The notes beneath the pieces were generated by a model, which made no database searches, was not told where the DNA came from, and was given only the letters and a program-made list of their open reading frames with translations. A program made the translations under genes and the position numbers. A stretch of 64,000 nucleotides of DNA, taken from positions 18,282,414 to 18,346,413 of the forward strand of contig CP141134.1 in the NCBI GenBank assembly GCA_035236585.1, written 5' to 3'. Of this stretch, positions 12,480 to 23,865 are shown piece by piece. This DNA comes from Warburgia ugandensis. Taxonomy: Eukaryota > Streptophyta > Magnoliopsida > Canellales > Canellaceae. Every line of letters begins with the position of its first letter. Position 1 is the first letter of the stretch.

Positions 12480-13330
12480 CAGGGAGTTCTAAGATGTCTT
12501 TCCTGAGGAGCTTCTAAAACTACCTCCACAAAGAGAGATTGACTTCACCATCGAGTTAGTGCCAAGCACGAGTCCTATCTCTAAAGTGCCATATAGGATG
12601 GTACCTACCGAGCTGAAAGAGCTTAGGACACAACTCTAAGAGTTGCTTGACAAAGGATTCATTGATCCGATTGGATCACCCTGGGGAGCACTAGTCCTCT
12701 TTGTGAAGGAGCAGGAGGGATCAATGCATCTCTACATTGATTATTGTATATTGAATAGTGTGACAGTGAAGAATCGCTACCCATTATCCAGGATTCACAA
12801 CCTCTTTAATCAACTTTAATCAGCATAGTCTTTTCAAAGACCAATTTGTGGTCAGGGTACCATTAGTTGAGAATTCTGAAGGAGGACGTCTCTAAGACTG
12901 CATTTAAGATGTGTTATGGCCATTATGAATTTTTGGGATACCATTTGATTTGGCAAACATGCCCTACGGTTTTCATGGATCTCATGAACCAGGTCTTTCA
13001 AGCCTAATTAGATAAGTTCGTGATTGTGTTCATAGATGACATTCTTATATGTTCTACAAGCAAGGAGCACAAGGAGGACTTGCGCATTGTTTTGGGTACC
13101 TTATAGACTCATCAATTATTTGCAAAGTTCAGCAAGTGTGAGTTCTGGTTGGAGCAAGTGAATTTCCTTGGCCACATTATCTTAAAGAATGGAGTGGCTG
13201 ATGACCAACAAAGGTTGAGGCAATGATGGGCTGGGATCGGTCCAAAACAAAGACCAAGATTTGTAGTTTTCTTGGTCTCATAGGCTACTACTACAGGCTT
13301 ATTAAGGGGTTCTCGAGAATTGCCATGTCT
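12480..13330 (+). pseudogene. Reverse transcriptase of element A
   Basis: The reading begins [20 protein letters not shown], the standard entry to plant gypsy RT, continues through [19 protein letters not shown] and [17 protein letters not shown], and keeps the catalytic block VIVFIDDILICST at about 13020-13058 with both aspartates. It ends with FAKFSKCEFWLEQVNFLGH. A frameshifted stretch and several stops lie between 12810 and 13010. Several stops are TAA or TAG where the family has Gln. It would copy the element RNA into DNA. Confidence 0.88.
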
Positions 13331-13800
13331 CTAACCACATTGACCTCAAAGACAGGAAGTTTATATGGACTGATGCATGCAAGATGAGTTTTCAAGAACT
13401 CAAGAGAAGAACTACCTCCACCTTACTAGTAGGCACTAGTGGTTTCATAGTGTATTGTGATGTTTCTAGTAGGGGACTTGGATGTGCTGATGCAGCGCGA
13501 TAGGGTGATTGCTTATACATCATGATAGTTGAAGATACGTTAGGTAAATTACTCTACACATGACTTAGAATTAACAGTAGTAGTCTCTAAATTGAAGATA
13601 TGGTAGCACTACCTTATGGAGAGAAATTTGAGGTTTTCTCTAATTATAAGAGCCTTAAATATTTCTTCACCCAAAATGATTTGAATATGAGATAGCGGAG
13701 GTGGATGGAGTATCTTAAGGGTTATGACTTCATGATATAGTATCATCCAGGGAAAGTCAATGTGGTGACCAATGCCCTGAGTAGGAAGTTAAGGTTAGTG
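13330..13800 (+). pseudogene. RNase H domain of element A
   Basis: Follows RT directly. Recognisable pieces are FIWTDACKMSFQELKRR-like near 13365-13410, FIVYCDVSSRGLGC (13445-13490), then NYKSLKYFFTQNDLNMRQRRW (13645-13710; quoted with stops ignored) and YHPGKVNVVTNALSRK near 13740-13790, which is the usual end of the RNase H and linker. Stops interrupt it. The domain removes the RNA strand during reverse transcription. Confidence 0.75.
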
Positions 13801-13989
13801 GTTGCCAATATATCAGTTAAATTGATGCTCATTGACAAAGTTATACGAGCACAGGCAGAGGATGTAGAAACTTAGGCCTTATGTAGCAAGGCAAGCTTTA
13901 CCAGAGGATAGGATACAAGTGTACGTTTCCAGGGCAGGTTGGTAGTACTAGTAGTTGATGACTTGAGGCAAGAGCTACTTCAAGAGGCA

Positions 13990-14560
13990 CACTAGACATA
14001 ATTCACTATTCATCCTTGAGGTATAAAGATGTATTGAGACTTGAGGTGGCATTTTTGGTGGAATGGGATGAAGAGGGACATCGTGAGTGTGTAGCGTGAT
14101 GTTTGACTTGCCAGTTAGTCAAGGCGGAGCATCAAAGGCTAGCAGACATGTTACAAACCTTAGAGCTTCTTGAGTGGAAGTGGGAGCACATCACCATGGA
14201 TTTCATTATGGGTTTTCCTAGGACAGCAAGTGGGCATGATATGATATGGGTGATTATGGATAGATTGACAATGTTCGCTCATTTCCTTCCCATCTAACAA
14301 ACTCAGTCTATTGATAGCTTGGAAAAGTTGTATGTTAAGGAAATCATGAGTTTGCATGGTATTCCTTTAACTATAATCTTTGATAGGGATAGTAGATTCA
14401 CATCAAAGTATTGGTTGAGTGTTCAGGAGGCATTGGGATCAACATTGAGATTCAGCATTGCATTTTACCCACAAACAGATGGTCAGTCAGAGAGGACCAT
14501 CTAGACTATAGAGGACATGCTTAGGGCATGTACCATTGATTGAAATGGCAGTTGGAATGA
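13990..14560 (+). pseudogene. Integrase of element A
   Basis: The zinc-finger part reads LRWHFWWNGMKRDIVSV then a degraded CQLVKAEHQRLADM. The catalytic core follows: LEWKWEHITMDFIMGFPR carries the first Asp, GIPLTIIFDRDSRFTSKYW the second, and YPQTDGQSERT the Glu, so the D,D,E residues survive. Stops occur at about 14095, 14297 and 14503. A 41-bp tandem duplication at 14567-14648 shifts the frame just after the core. Integrase would insert the DNA copy; the 5-bp duplications agree with that. Confidence 0.88.
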
Positions 14561-14566
14561 GCACTT

Positions 14567-14648
14567 GCCACTAGTGGAGTTTGCATACAACAACAGCTTT
14601 CATGTGTGCCACTAGTGGAGTCTGCATATAACAACAGCTTTCATGCGA
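14567..14648 (+). repeat. 41-bp tandem duplication in integrase
   Basis: Two adjacent copies of a unit starting GCCACTAGTGGAGT (14567-14607 and 14608-14648) differ at a few bases. 41 is not a multiple of three, so the duplication breaks the pol frame. The differences show it is not recent. Confidence 0.9.
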
Positions 14649-14794
14649 GTATCTCTGTGGCTCCTTATGAAGCACTCTATGGAAGACCATGCCGATCACC
14701 CCTATGTTGGAGTGACATTGGAGAGTGGTGATTGTTGAAGTCTGAGCTAGCTGAATAGTGTGCAGAGAAAGTTTGGTTAATCCAAAAGCGACTT

Positions 14795-15170
14795 TTGACA
14801 TCTTATAGTTGCCAAAAGAGTTACGCTAACAAGGGCCGTAGGCAGTTAGAGTTTGTAGTAGGAGACCATGTCCTTTTGAAGATTTTCCCATTGAAAGGTT
14901 TAATGAGGTTTGGACTTAAGGGAAATTTGAGCCCTCGGTTCATTGGACCATTCGAGATCTTGGAAAGGGTTGGACCTGTAGCCTACCAAGACTAGATCTA
15001 ACATTTGAGGAAAGAGCTATACAGATTTTAGATCGTAAGGTCTAGGAGCAGAGAAGTAAAACTATTCTATTGGTCAAAGTTCCATGGCAGCATCATTCAT
15101 TGGAAGAGGCAACATGAGAGATGGAAGAGTAGGTGCGGCAAGCACATCCTGAACTTTTTAAGGAATGAGG
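14795..15170 (+). pseudogene. Integrase C-terminus with degraded chromodomain-like tail
   Basis: The reading YANKGRRQLEFVVGDHVLLK, then RFGLKGNLSPRFIGPFEILE and RVGPVAYQD is the GPY/F module of gypsy integrases. Downstream, past stops, RSREVKLFYWSKFHGSIIHW and VRQAHPELFKE match the short chromodomain-like tail of Del/Tekay elements by pattern. Such tails direct insertion to marked chromatin. Lineage assignment is moderate. Confidence 0.7.
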
Positions 15171-15201
15171 TAAGAAAAAATTTCGACGACAAAATTTCTG
15201 T

Positions 15202-15214
15202 AATGGGAGAAGAA
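15202..15214 (+). promoter_or_regulatory. Polypurine tract of element A
   Basis: AATGGGAGAAGAA lies directly against the TGTAAG start of the 3' LTR and would prime plus-strand DNA synthesis. The upstream TTTCGACGACAAAATTTCTG is a degraded form of a block common before the tract in this group of elements. Confidence 0.8.
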
Positions 15215-18005
15215 TGTAAGAACCCTAAATTTTTAAATTTCATTTCAAAGGATTATGAATTTCTTTTGATTAAGTTCTAGAGAATTGGATTTTGAAAGAA
15301 ATCAAATTGGATCCCAAGATCTTATATCTAGATTTTACTTAGAAAAACAAATCAAATGACATAAAGAACATTGAAATCGAAGTTCAAATGAGGAAGTTAT
15401 GAAGATTTAAGTACTCAGGGCATTTCGATTATAAAAAAAGGAACAAAAAGCTTAAAACAGAAGAAAAATGGGGGAAAATAGTATCAAATGACCATGATTT
15501 GTAGGCAATGAAAAAATCAATACCAAGGTTTCTTCAGCAACGATTGGGGGTCGGAAACACCCCTAAGAGGTAAGATCTATGATATCCATCTTTTGATTTG
15601 GAGTTCTAAGCTAGATCCACGTTGTTCATGCTAGATCTAGGTTTTTATGACAATCCAACCCTTCAATTGTTAAGCTAAGCTTAGTAATAGGTAAATCTAT
15701 ATTAGATATAGGTTAGATAGGACTGAGATCATCAACCTAGGCTAAAACTAATTAGACAATCTCAGCCATCTAATCTATCACTATTTAAATAGTGACTTCT
15801 TAATGTCTAATAGATGATCAAACACCATGGATGAATCGTAAGACCCAAAATTTACTAGGATGTGACTAGAATTGTGTAATTTGGACAAAGATCCATCAAG
15901 AAACCTTGGCCATCCGATTAGATAGTGATGGAAGAGGAACTTGTCGACATATGATCAACAATTAAATGCCACCATCATATTCCCTAACCCTCAATCAATA
16001 AATATACTTTGAAAATATATGGCTAGACTACAAACCATGAGAATGGATTGATAAACCAATGATTTTGATTACGAATAAGTAGATTTCCTTGTAATTGTGA
16101 GTATATGAATTGACATTGATAATGAATAAAAAATTTGGCTTAGTTACATGATTGACATGTGATCAAAGGAGGGATATAAAAAAACTATGAAGCACAATAA
16201 AGGAGGTAAGTAGTTTTAACATTGATATACTTTTATGAAACATGAAAACCATTGATTTCTACTATATCATGTTTGAAAGGGGTTTAAGATTGGGATTTTG
16301 ACATTTCTGAGTTATGTTGTTAACATATTTGTTTTTCATGAAAAGTATTAGTTCTAAAATGCCATGTCTATTCATTTTGCAATTGGAAGCTTGTTATATG
16401 AAAATGCATTTACAAATACATGAAATTTATGATTTATTTATGAAATGTTGGGGGCTGTAAAATCCTCAAACTCAACCCTTGGTGAGGTTTGTTTCTACAT
16501 TGCTATCTCGTATCATGAGATTTAAATTGCACGATTTCAGCAATGCATGGATTTTGATGGTTTTATCAATTATATCAACATGTGATGATGCCTAGTATTA
16601 TTATGTTATGATGGACATATGGGGGCCGGTTGATGCTGTGTTAGGATGGTTGACTAATCATCCTCCTTTCGAAATTGTATGTGTGTTAGATACCTGGCTG
16701 AAAAAGCCCGAATCTAAGTTACGATAACATCATAGGCAAAGTCATGGTTTGAGGCACTATGTACCCATTTCTTACAAGGTGTTTGGGAGTCTATCTCACT
16801 TGGTATCGATGTGATAGCCATGGACTTGATTCATTCTTGTCCGTGGCACAAAGGGTTCATTATTTTGAAATGTGTATTTATAGCGTGATAGTGGAGGTGC
16901 ATGGTACCCTGGTATTTTATGTCTATAATGAGTGCTCATGACCAACAATAGGTGGATGGAATTTGAGTGTTTCTACACTGGTAAGACCTTGAGGAGGTTT
17001 AGAAAATACTATATATATGTACCTATTGAGATACCTTATTTGTGTTTAAGCATTTCATGGTTTAAGTGCTTTCCTCTATTGTTTTTGATGCATGATAAGA
17101 GCTGTGATGATTTTCCCATAGCTTGTACAATGCTTTGCAAAGATTATTATTATGTTAAAATAGTATGCCTGGATATTGAAACTGATTATTTGAAATGGTA
17201 GAGCATGAAGTCTATTTTTAATGGCATGGTTGAGATTTCAGGCTCATTACACTACTTATAATGCATCATATTCTACTAATTTACACAACATGTTATGTGT
17301 CCCTTTTGGAGTTAAAGTGTGTAAACTTATATGTTGATAATGAAACTACCTATACATGTAAAAGCTTGCTGAGATATTGTACTTGTTTACAATATCTTAG
17401 ATTCAAAGGACCCAGGCAAAGGAAAAGGAGCAGAGGGTTGACTTAGGAGCTACAAGGAAGTCATTTTGAGGTAAGGTTAAGTATATGTAAAGGCTTCTAA
17501 AGACTTCTTACAAAGTTTAAGTACTGAAATGTTATTTGTGACTCTACTTGAATGGATATGTGGATCTGTATTGCTAAATTTTCAGTGGATGGTTGTGACT
17601 GGAGTGATCTTGGGCATACAGGTTTAGTTTTTTATCCTTTTTGCAATGCACAAGGAAATGTTTATTCTTATTTTATATCTAAACAGACATGTGTATGTAA
17701 ATGTGAGGGGATGGAGACAGAGCCTCCCTTATTATTTTGTTTTATCAAGAACCCACATCGCATGCAGAAAATGCACGAGTTCCAAATTACAAAGAAAACT
17801 CTATTGGATTTTTCGTAGAAATGTAGTTCTCATTTCTCTGAAAATCCCTGTTTTTATTATTAAAAAAAAAATGACACTTGGGATCTTTAAAGTTTTCTCT
17901 TTAAAAAAATTTCTACTGTTTTTTTTCTAAATAGTTTTCAAAACTTGGGGCCCCACAAATGTAAAAGATTCTAGAACAAGTGTTGTAAAAACCCAAGATG
18001 TCACA
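15215..18005 (+). repeat. 3' LTR of element A
   Basis: 2791 bp from TGTAAGAACC to GATGTCACA, followed by the TATGC duplication. It matches the split 5' LTR apart from missing a block of about 370 bp near 15465. It carries the hairpin at 17370-17399 and the GGGGCCCCACAAATGT block near its end (17947-17962). Open frames inside it are spurious. Confidence 0.9.
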
Positions 18006-18010
18006 TATGC
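18006..18010. repeat. Target-site duplication TATGC, right copy
   Basis: Matches 627-631 exactly and marks the right edge of element A within element E. Confidence 0.9.
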
Positions 18011-19800
18011 ATAGCTCTTTGAGAAACTTGGCATAAGTAGAGATATCTTTTATAGAACTAAATAATGGAATATTAATTTGCACATGTTTAAATACATATA
18101 TTATCTCATGGAATTTAGTCCCTTTCTTTGACTTGTTTTGTAGGTGAGGGAATGGAGCTTTGGGCACATATGGTACCTCCACTATAGGTTCAAATGGAGT
18201 TGAAGATTTCTATCTTTTCTCTTTGTACTCTACTGTAGCTGGTTCATCCTCCTCTAATTTTTCCTTAGTCTGCCCTACATTGTTATCGATATGATGGCCA
18301 CTCCTTAGGGTAGTTATTAACTTTATTTATTTAGGGGGCCTCTGGGAATTTGAAGATGATCCTATTTCAAACTTGCCCTTAGGGTTTGCTATTGGCTGGC
18401 TGGGGACTTGTTCCTTTCCTCTATCACTAAGTGCAACAGATAACTGTCTCATTTGCACCTCTAGTTTGGCAATAGCCTGAGAATTGACATTGGTAGCCTA
18501 TCCACTCTCATTCTAGAATTAGTTTAGAGCCTGTCTAGTCTCTTCCTATTGTTTAAGGGATCTCTCCATGAATAACTACACATTTTCCAGAAGAGCTGGT
18601 TTCTTTGGTTGCTAAGGAAACTGAAAACTAGGTCGCTGCTAGGGAAATCAAGCTTTAGGAAAGCTATGTACAAGGGGTTCATAGATAGCCCTCCCTAATG
18701 AGTGTTCTTGGACCATGAAAAGTTATGATGCCTAGCCCATACTGAATTATAGGTCTTAGAATAAGGATTATTGCTAGGATTGCAATATGCAATCGTAGTA
18801 TTTGCTTGTTCTAAAAGATATTGAGAAAATGTTTGCCTAGATGGATAGGCTAACATTAAGTGTGCTGGGTTGGAGCAAATAGAATAAACCTCTTGTGGAC
18901 ATTTCGTAGATGCACTTCTAGCCATGAAAGCATCATGTTTTGCATCAATTTTCTAAAACATATGTTCTACCTTGCCCACTCATCTCGCAAAGGAGTCAAA
19001 CTAATATGACTTATCCATGATCACTCCTATTTCATAAAGTCCCCCTCTCTTTTTAGGCTGGGAATTTTCATTTAATCAATTTGAATAGTCCCATTGTTGG
19101 GAATTTTCAACTGAAGTCTTAAGAAATTCCCAGCCTCTGTCTCACTTTTCATCATAAGGGCCCCTCTACTAACTACATCTCCCATCGTTCTATTTGGAGA
19201 TGTAAGTGCCTCACAAAAGTACTAAACTTGTTGCCATTTCTTAAAACCATGATGGAGATACTTTTGTAGCAATTCATTCCACCTTCCATAGCACTCATAA
19301 TATTGCTCATCATCTCTCTGCTAGAAATTTATAATCTCCCTATGAAGGGCAATGGTTTTATGTATAGGATAAAATTTGTTTAGAAATTTTTTAGACAACT
19401 AGTTCCATGTAGTAATGGAACCAATCTCTAAAGAATACAACCATGATTTAGCCTTGTCTTTAAGGGAAACAACCTAAGTCTAATGGAATGATCTGAAAAT
19501 TTTCAAAGTTTGAATCTAGCACATATATCTAGGAATTCCTTTATATGTAGGTGTGGATCATGTGCCTCTAGATTGTAATATGTTACGAGTAACTAAATGA
19601 CTCCACGTTTAAGCTCAAAATGGTCTGCATTGGTAGGTGGCATTGCTATGCATGAGGGAGTATTCAATTGAATTGGCACATAGAAATCTCTTATAGCCTT
19701 GGGCTCAACTATCGTGGTTGGGTCTACCATTGGGATAGAAATTTGATTTCTTACCCCTTTCCTGTGGGTACATTCAATCTCAAGATCAAATGGTGCTAAA
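18011..19800 (-). pseudogene. Athila-like gag (element E, part 1)
   Basis: On the minus strand the product reads, in order, IRDFYVPIQLNTPSCIAMPP and NADHFELKRGVI (N-terminal capsid, about 19610-19720), HDPHLHIKEFLDICARFKL, a middle block with CYGRWNELLQKYLHHGF, and near 18900-18700 the Cys-rich stretch YSICSNPAHLMLAYPSR followed by NPSNNPYSKTYNSVWARHH. The Cys-rich block corresponds to CSICSNPxHxxxxCPS of Athila-like gag; its last Cys is Tyr. Many stops are present. The same protein, less decayed in places, occurs at 37111-38600. Element A separates it from the protease at 1-626. Confidence 0.8.
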
Positions 19801-20998
19801 TCTATGTTTTAAGATCGACGATCATGTCTGCACTAAGATGAAATCCTATTTAAATGATGCAACCTAGCTATATGTGACACCTAACTTTAAATGATGTGCA
19901 ATAATCCTAATGGTTTGCTAACAAACTATTTTCTTATCCTTGTTAATTTGCATGGTAGTAACTTTTAGACCTAAATATAGGCTTGACTATTGCTTACTAC
20001 CTAGGTTTTGCTCTGAAGTATTTCATAGAATAAGAAGGCATTTAGACAGTAATAAACATCAATGAAAGCCATCAAGAAATCACTTGGATTTTGCATACCC
20101 ACTATAACTACAATGAGGCCATTGGAGTGACATTAGATCTACTCCTTCAAAAATGGTACTACAAGCTCAAAAACCCTAAGCCTTTTGATACTTGATTTTA
20201 AATTAGAATTTAAGGGCTGGTATAGCAAACGTACAATGATCAATTTAATTACCAAGCTGGTCCAAGGATCTAGTGATGAAATCCAAGCCTTATCTTATGA
20301 GGGTTCTTATGAGGTCCTTACAATTTGATCATCCACCATAAAGCACTAAAGAAAAGCAATAAATGTGCATTGCAATACAAGAAACAGTAAACTAATGCCT
20401 ACTTATATGATATGCTCTAAATCTAAATGAAATGAAAACAAAACCTCTAAAATGCAATACAACAACTTACTTTGCACTCCATAGAGTTTTTTGTTGTCCA
20501 CAAAAATCATGATCTATTGTCTCGCAGCAGTGTTAAAAAAAATATTATGTGAATTACACTATCAACCAAAATGCAATTTACACTAAATGCAACTGCACTA
20601 GAAAATATGGAGAGGTTTAAATACTTACAGTGGAGTTTCTAATGAAGTTTAAGTGTGGTCCACTGTACCCCACACTTGACCTATATTATTACAGTCCATT
20701 TAAAATAAATAATTGAAAATTTACAATAGGGCCTCACAACAAGTCATCTAAAAAAAGAAACAAACCCTAATCTAGGAAAGCAATAAATCCTAATTAATCC
20801 AATGAATCTTTGGCTCACAGGATCCCTGCTACTTCTTTTTGCCAAATTCCCCTCACACAAAAACAAAGAAATATGTCAATTTTGGGGGCATTAGTAAAAT
20901 ATGTGAATATGAAGGCAAAACCCTAATATAATGCAATCTAGATCTATGGATAAACATAAACAACCTAAACAAAAATCCAACCACAAATCCATTGTGAT
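19801..20998 (-). other. 5' untranslated region of element E
   Basis: No domain is visible between the gag start and the primer site. The stretch around 20620-20690 (ending CCCCACACTTGAC) matches 39385-39440, the same region of the second Athila-like element. Nothing else is recognised. Confidence 0.6.
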
Positions 20999-21016
20999 TC
21001 CTCAGCAACAATGCCA
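20999..21016 (-). promoter_or_regulatory. Primer binding site of element E (tRNA-Asp type)
   Basis: The minus strand reads TGGCATTGTTGCTGAGGA, a degraded form of TGGCGCCGTTGCCGGGGA, the tRNA-Asp-complementary site typical of Athila-like elements. It lies six bases from the LTR end, which fixes the element orientation. Confidence 0.75.
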
Positions 21017-22269
21017 AAAACTTGTTGTTGCTTTAGTAGTACTCACAAGTGCATGAATCAATATAGTAGTTGTATACGAGTGATGTCGATCCCATGAGGA
21101 ATCTCATAGATTTTTACATTGATTGGATCCTATTTAATTCACCTATCCTAGCCAAAAAAAGATTGTATTTAACTAATCTAGGAATGTAAATAAAATGGAA
21201 ATGGAAACATATGTGGAATTAGAGACTACCATTAAGGGAACTTTCTAAAAACAAAGATTTCTCAAAACAAAACTAGTAACTTTCTAAAACTAATCTAGGG
21301 TGCAAATCACTCTAGCATAGAAATCAAGGCAAGAAATAAACAATGGAATAAGGAAAAGTATATAAGGAAACAAAACTCAAAACCATGTATGTAATGCCCG
21401 AGCAATTTACGCTATTTTTGACAAAAATTGGACATTTTATAGGAAATAAACTGAGTTGAATGTTTGATTTTATTTAAAATATTAAATGAATTAATTTGTA
21501 AGGAAACTTAGTACCATTAGATTCTACTCGAAAAATGGAATCCAACGCCTCAAAAATCACCCAAAATGGAGTTCGTATGAAGAAGTTACGGCCGTTTAAA
21601 GATAGGGATATTTCTGGAATTTAAACAGAAAACGTTTAAAACGAAAAAGGACAAAAAAACGCAGGGGGGCGTTTTGATAACGGCACCCCCTGTCATCTTC
21701 AACCTCAAGAACCCTCCAGAAACCCTCGATCCCGATTTTTCTCGAGGATTCTGCCACCACCAAGGGCGGCACCGCCATAGCAGGGCTATAAAAGCCCCAT
21801 CTCCCCTCTCCAAAAACCCAAGTTTTCCAGCGTTTTTCTGACAGTTTGAGACTGGGGTTTCTGGCAAGATTGGAAACCCATCTCCTCTGCATTTTCAAGC
21901 AACGGCCAGGCCAAAGTCAGCCCGGCCATGCCATTCCCATCTCCCCATTTCCCCTCTCTTCTCTTTTCCGATCTAGGCAATGGGGTTTCCACCTTGTGCG
22001 AGTTTTTCCAGCGAGCAGGAAGGTCCAGCGTGAAATGGGCACTCCCCAGGCTGCCCAGGTAAGACATCCTTACCTCCCTTCTCTTGGTTCTCCCCCTTTC
22101 AGGCTAGATCCAGGCTGGATCTAGCGTTCTCAGACATTTTCCAGCCAGATTTCCTGGCCGAAAAACGTCCCAAAACGGCTTAGCAACCCTGCACAAGCCA
22201 GGCGTCCCAAGGACGCCAAGCACCACGTGCACCTGGGACTGGGTCCCTGGGATGGGTTCCAGGTGTACG

Positions 22270-22705
22270 ACAGTGCGTACATTGTCCCAGGTGCGACCTT
22301 CAGATGTGCACGTGACATGGGGCACAGGTCCTGGCTCAACCAGGGTGCACGGGGTGCCCTGGGAGCTGAGACGCGCCACATTACAAGGTGCGTCCATACG
22401 ATGATGCACATCATAGCGTGTCGCTTAGGCATGCTTGTGCACATGCGAACACTGTCCCAGGTACGGCCTTCAGGTATGTACGCAACATGGGGCATGGGTC
22501 CTAGCTCAACCAGGATGCACGGGGTGCCCTGGGAGCTAAGACGCGCCATGCTACAAGGTGCGTCCGTGTGATGATGCACGTCATAGCACGTTACTTGAGC
22601 ATGCATATACGCGTGCAAGACGCAGTCCCTGGCACGGCCTTTGGGTGTGCAGGCACCTAAGGCGGTCGCGGTTCAACCAGGATACACGGGTGTCCTGGGA
22701 ACAGG
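22270..22705 (+). repeat. GC-rich tandem repeat, about 170-bp unit, roughly 2.5 copies
   Basis: The landmark TGTCCCAGG starts at 22283 and 22453, with a degraded AGTCCCTGG at 22624, giving a spacing of 170-171 bp. Further matching landmarks are CTCAACCAGG, ACGGGGTGCCCTGGGAGCT and CAAGGTGCGTCC. The block is strikingly GC- and CpG-rich compared with its surroundings and is absent from solo LTR C. Long open frames on both strands here are artefacts of base composition. Confidence 0.85.
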
Positions 22706-23846
22706 GGCACGGGGACCTATTGAGACTTTAAAGTTAGATTAGAGGATAAATTATAGAATTTAACTATTGGAAAGTATATCCATACCATAGGATCTAGCCT
22801 AACAATGAATTAGGCAAGAACCAGGGACCCAATAGGCAGGGCTAGCGGTCTAATGTCTAAATAGACTGAAATTAACTAGGACTCCTTGTATCCATTTATA
22901 CCCAAGAGTTTATAAATGAGACCCAGGGACGGGTTGAGTGATAAAGAACGTGACTTCAGGAGACTTTGAGGTAGGTGCTCTTTCGCTACTAGATTCTTTT
23001 AAAAGAACTATGATTGCTTTGCAAATACATGATTCAAGTATATGACTTGTTTAGCATGCATGTGACAAATGCTTTATGCATGGACATGTTTTGTATATAC
23101 ATTATGCATAGATATGTTTTGAAAACTATTGCATACATTGCATGATCTATGAGTATTAAGTTCTTACAAAGATTGCATGTCCTTGAGGGTTGCCAAAAGA
23201 CGCTGGAGTGCCGAGGGACAGGCAGTTGTGAGGGACCCAAAGAGGACAGGTTTTGAAAAGAGGTTTTGGCTTATTTGATCTTATGTGATTTGGGCTAGTA
23301 AGCCCGTGGGTGCTATGCCGAGGGGTCTGGGTTGGCCACCCGGCCTCTACCACTATTAGGTGGATGGGTACCACTCCCCAAAAAGAGGCAAGTCCCTACG
23401 TCGACTGCATGTGGTACAGGGGGCTACCACTGGTGTCACGGCACTGGGTCGATGTGTCATAGGCCTCGTGGAGGCTATGACTGAGTGTCCTCAGGTACCC
23501 GGGGACCACGTGGCGAGGAGGTCGTGGGCATAGTTGGACCCTATGGTTTTGTAGAGTTATTTGCATTGCATATGGCATGATATGAGGTTGGTCGACCATA
23601 CCATACTAGAGATCCATGAGTTGGATTCAATGAAGCATCTTAAGCATATCATAATGTTATGATATATATGTATAATGATACTTTCAATTTTGGATTATGT
23701 GATCCGTTAAGTCGTTAGTATTTCATTTTGACTATGGATTTTGATACCAATATTGAACTTGAGTATTCAAACATGCACATGTTTTGAAAGAGCATATGAT
23801 TTTAAATATAGCATGCATTGCAAAACTAGTAGTGATAGACTCCTAC

Positions 23847-23865
23847 TGAGTATAGTATATACTCA
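23847..23865 (+). other. Conserved LTR hairpin in solo LTR D
   Basis: TGAGTATA-GTA-TATACTCA repeats the stem found in solo LTR C, with only the loop changed, again followed by CCC and TCCTTAACATTTTTCAG. Confidence 0.6.

Larger units (their letters stand above)
632..18005 (+). mobile_element. Complete but dead Ty3/gypsy chromovirus, Del/Tekay-like (element A)
   Basis: The element has both LTRs (TG...CA-type ends), a tRNA-Met-type primer site, gag, protease, reverse transcriptase, RNase H, integrase, a polypurine tract and perfect TATGC target duplications. The order protease-RT-RNase H-integrase makes it Ty3/gypsy. The Del/Tekay-like assignment is an inference from the long LTR (2.8 kb), the style of the RT and integrase, and a C-terminal chromodomain-like tail. 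It spans 17.4 kb because element B (itself carrying solo LTR C) sits in the 5' LTR; without these it would be about 10.6 kb. It landed between the gag and protease of element E. All coding domains have stops or frameshifts. Confidence 0.9.

Noticed and set aside
22130..22618. 162-codon open frame, the second longest in the window
   Set aside because: Lies across the GC-rich tandem repeat of solo LTR D; overlapping long frames on both strands show it is a composition effect.
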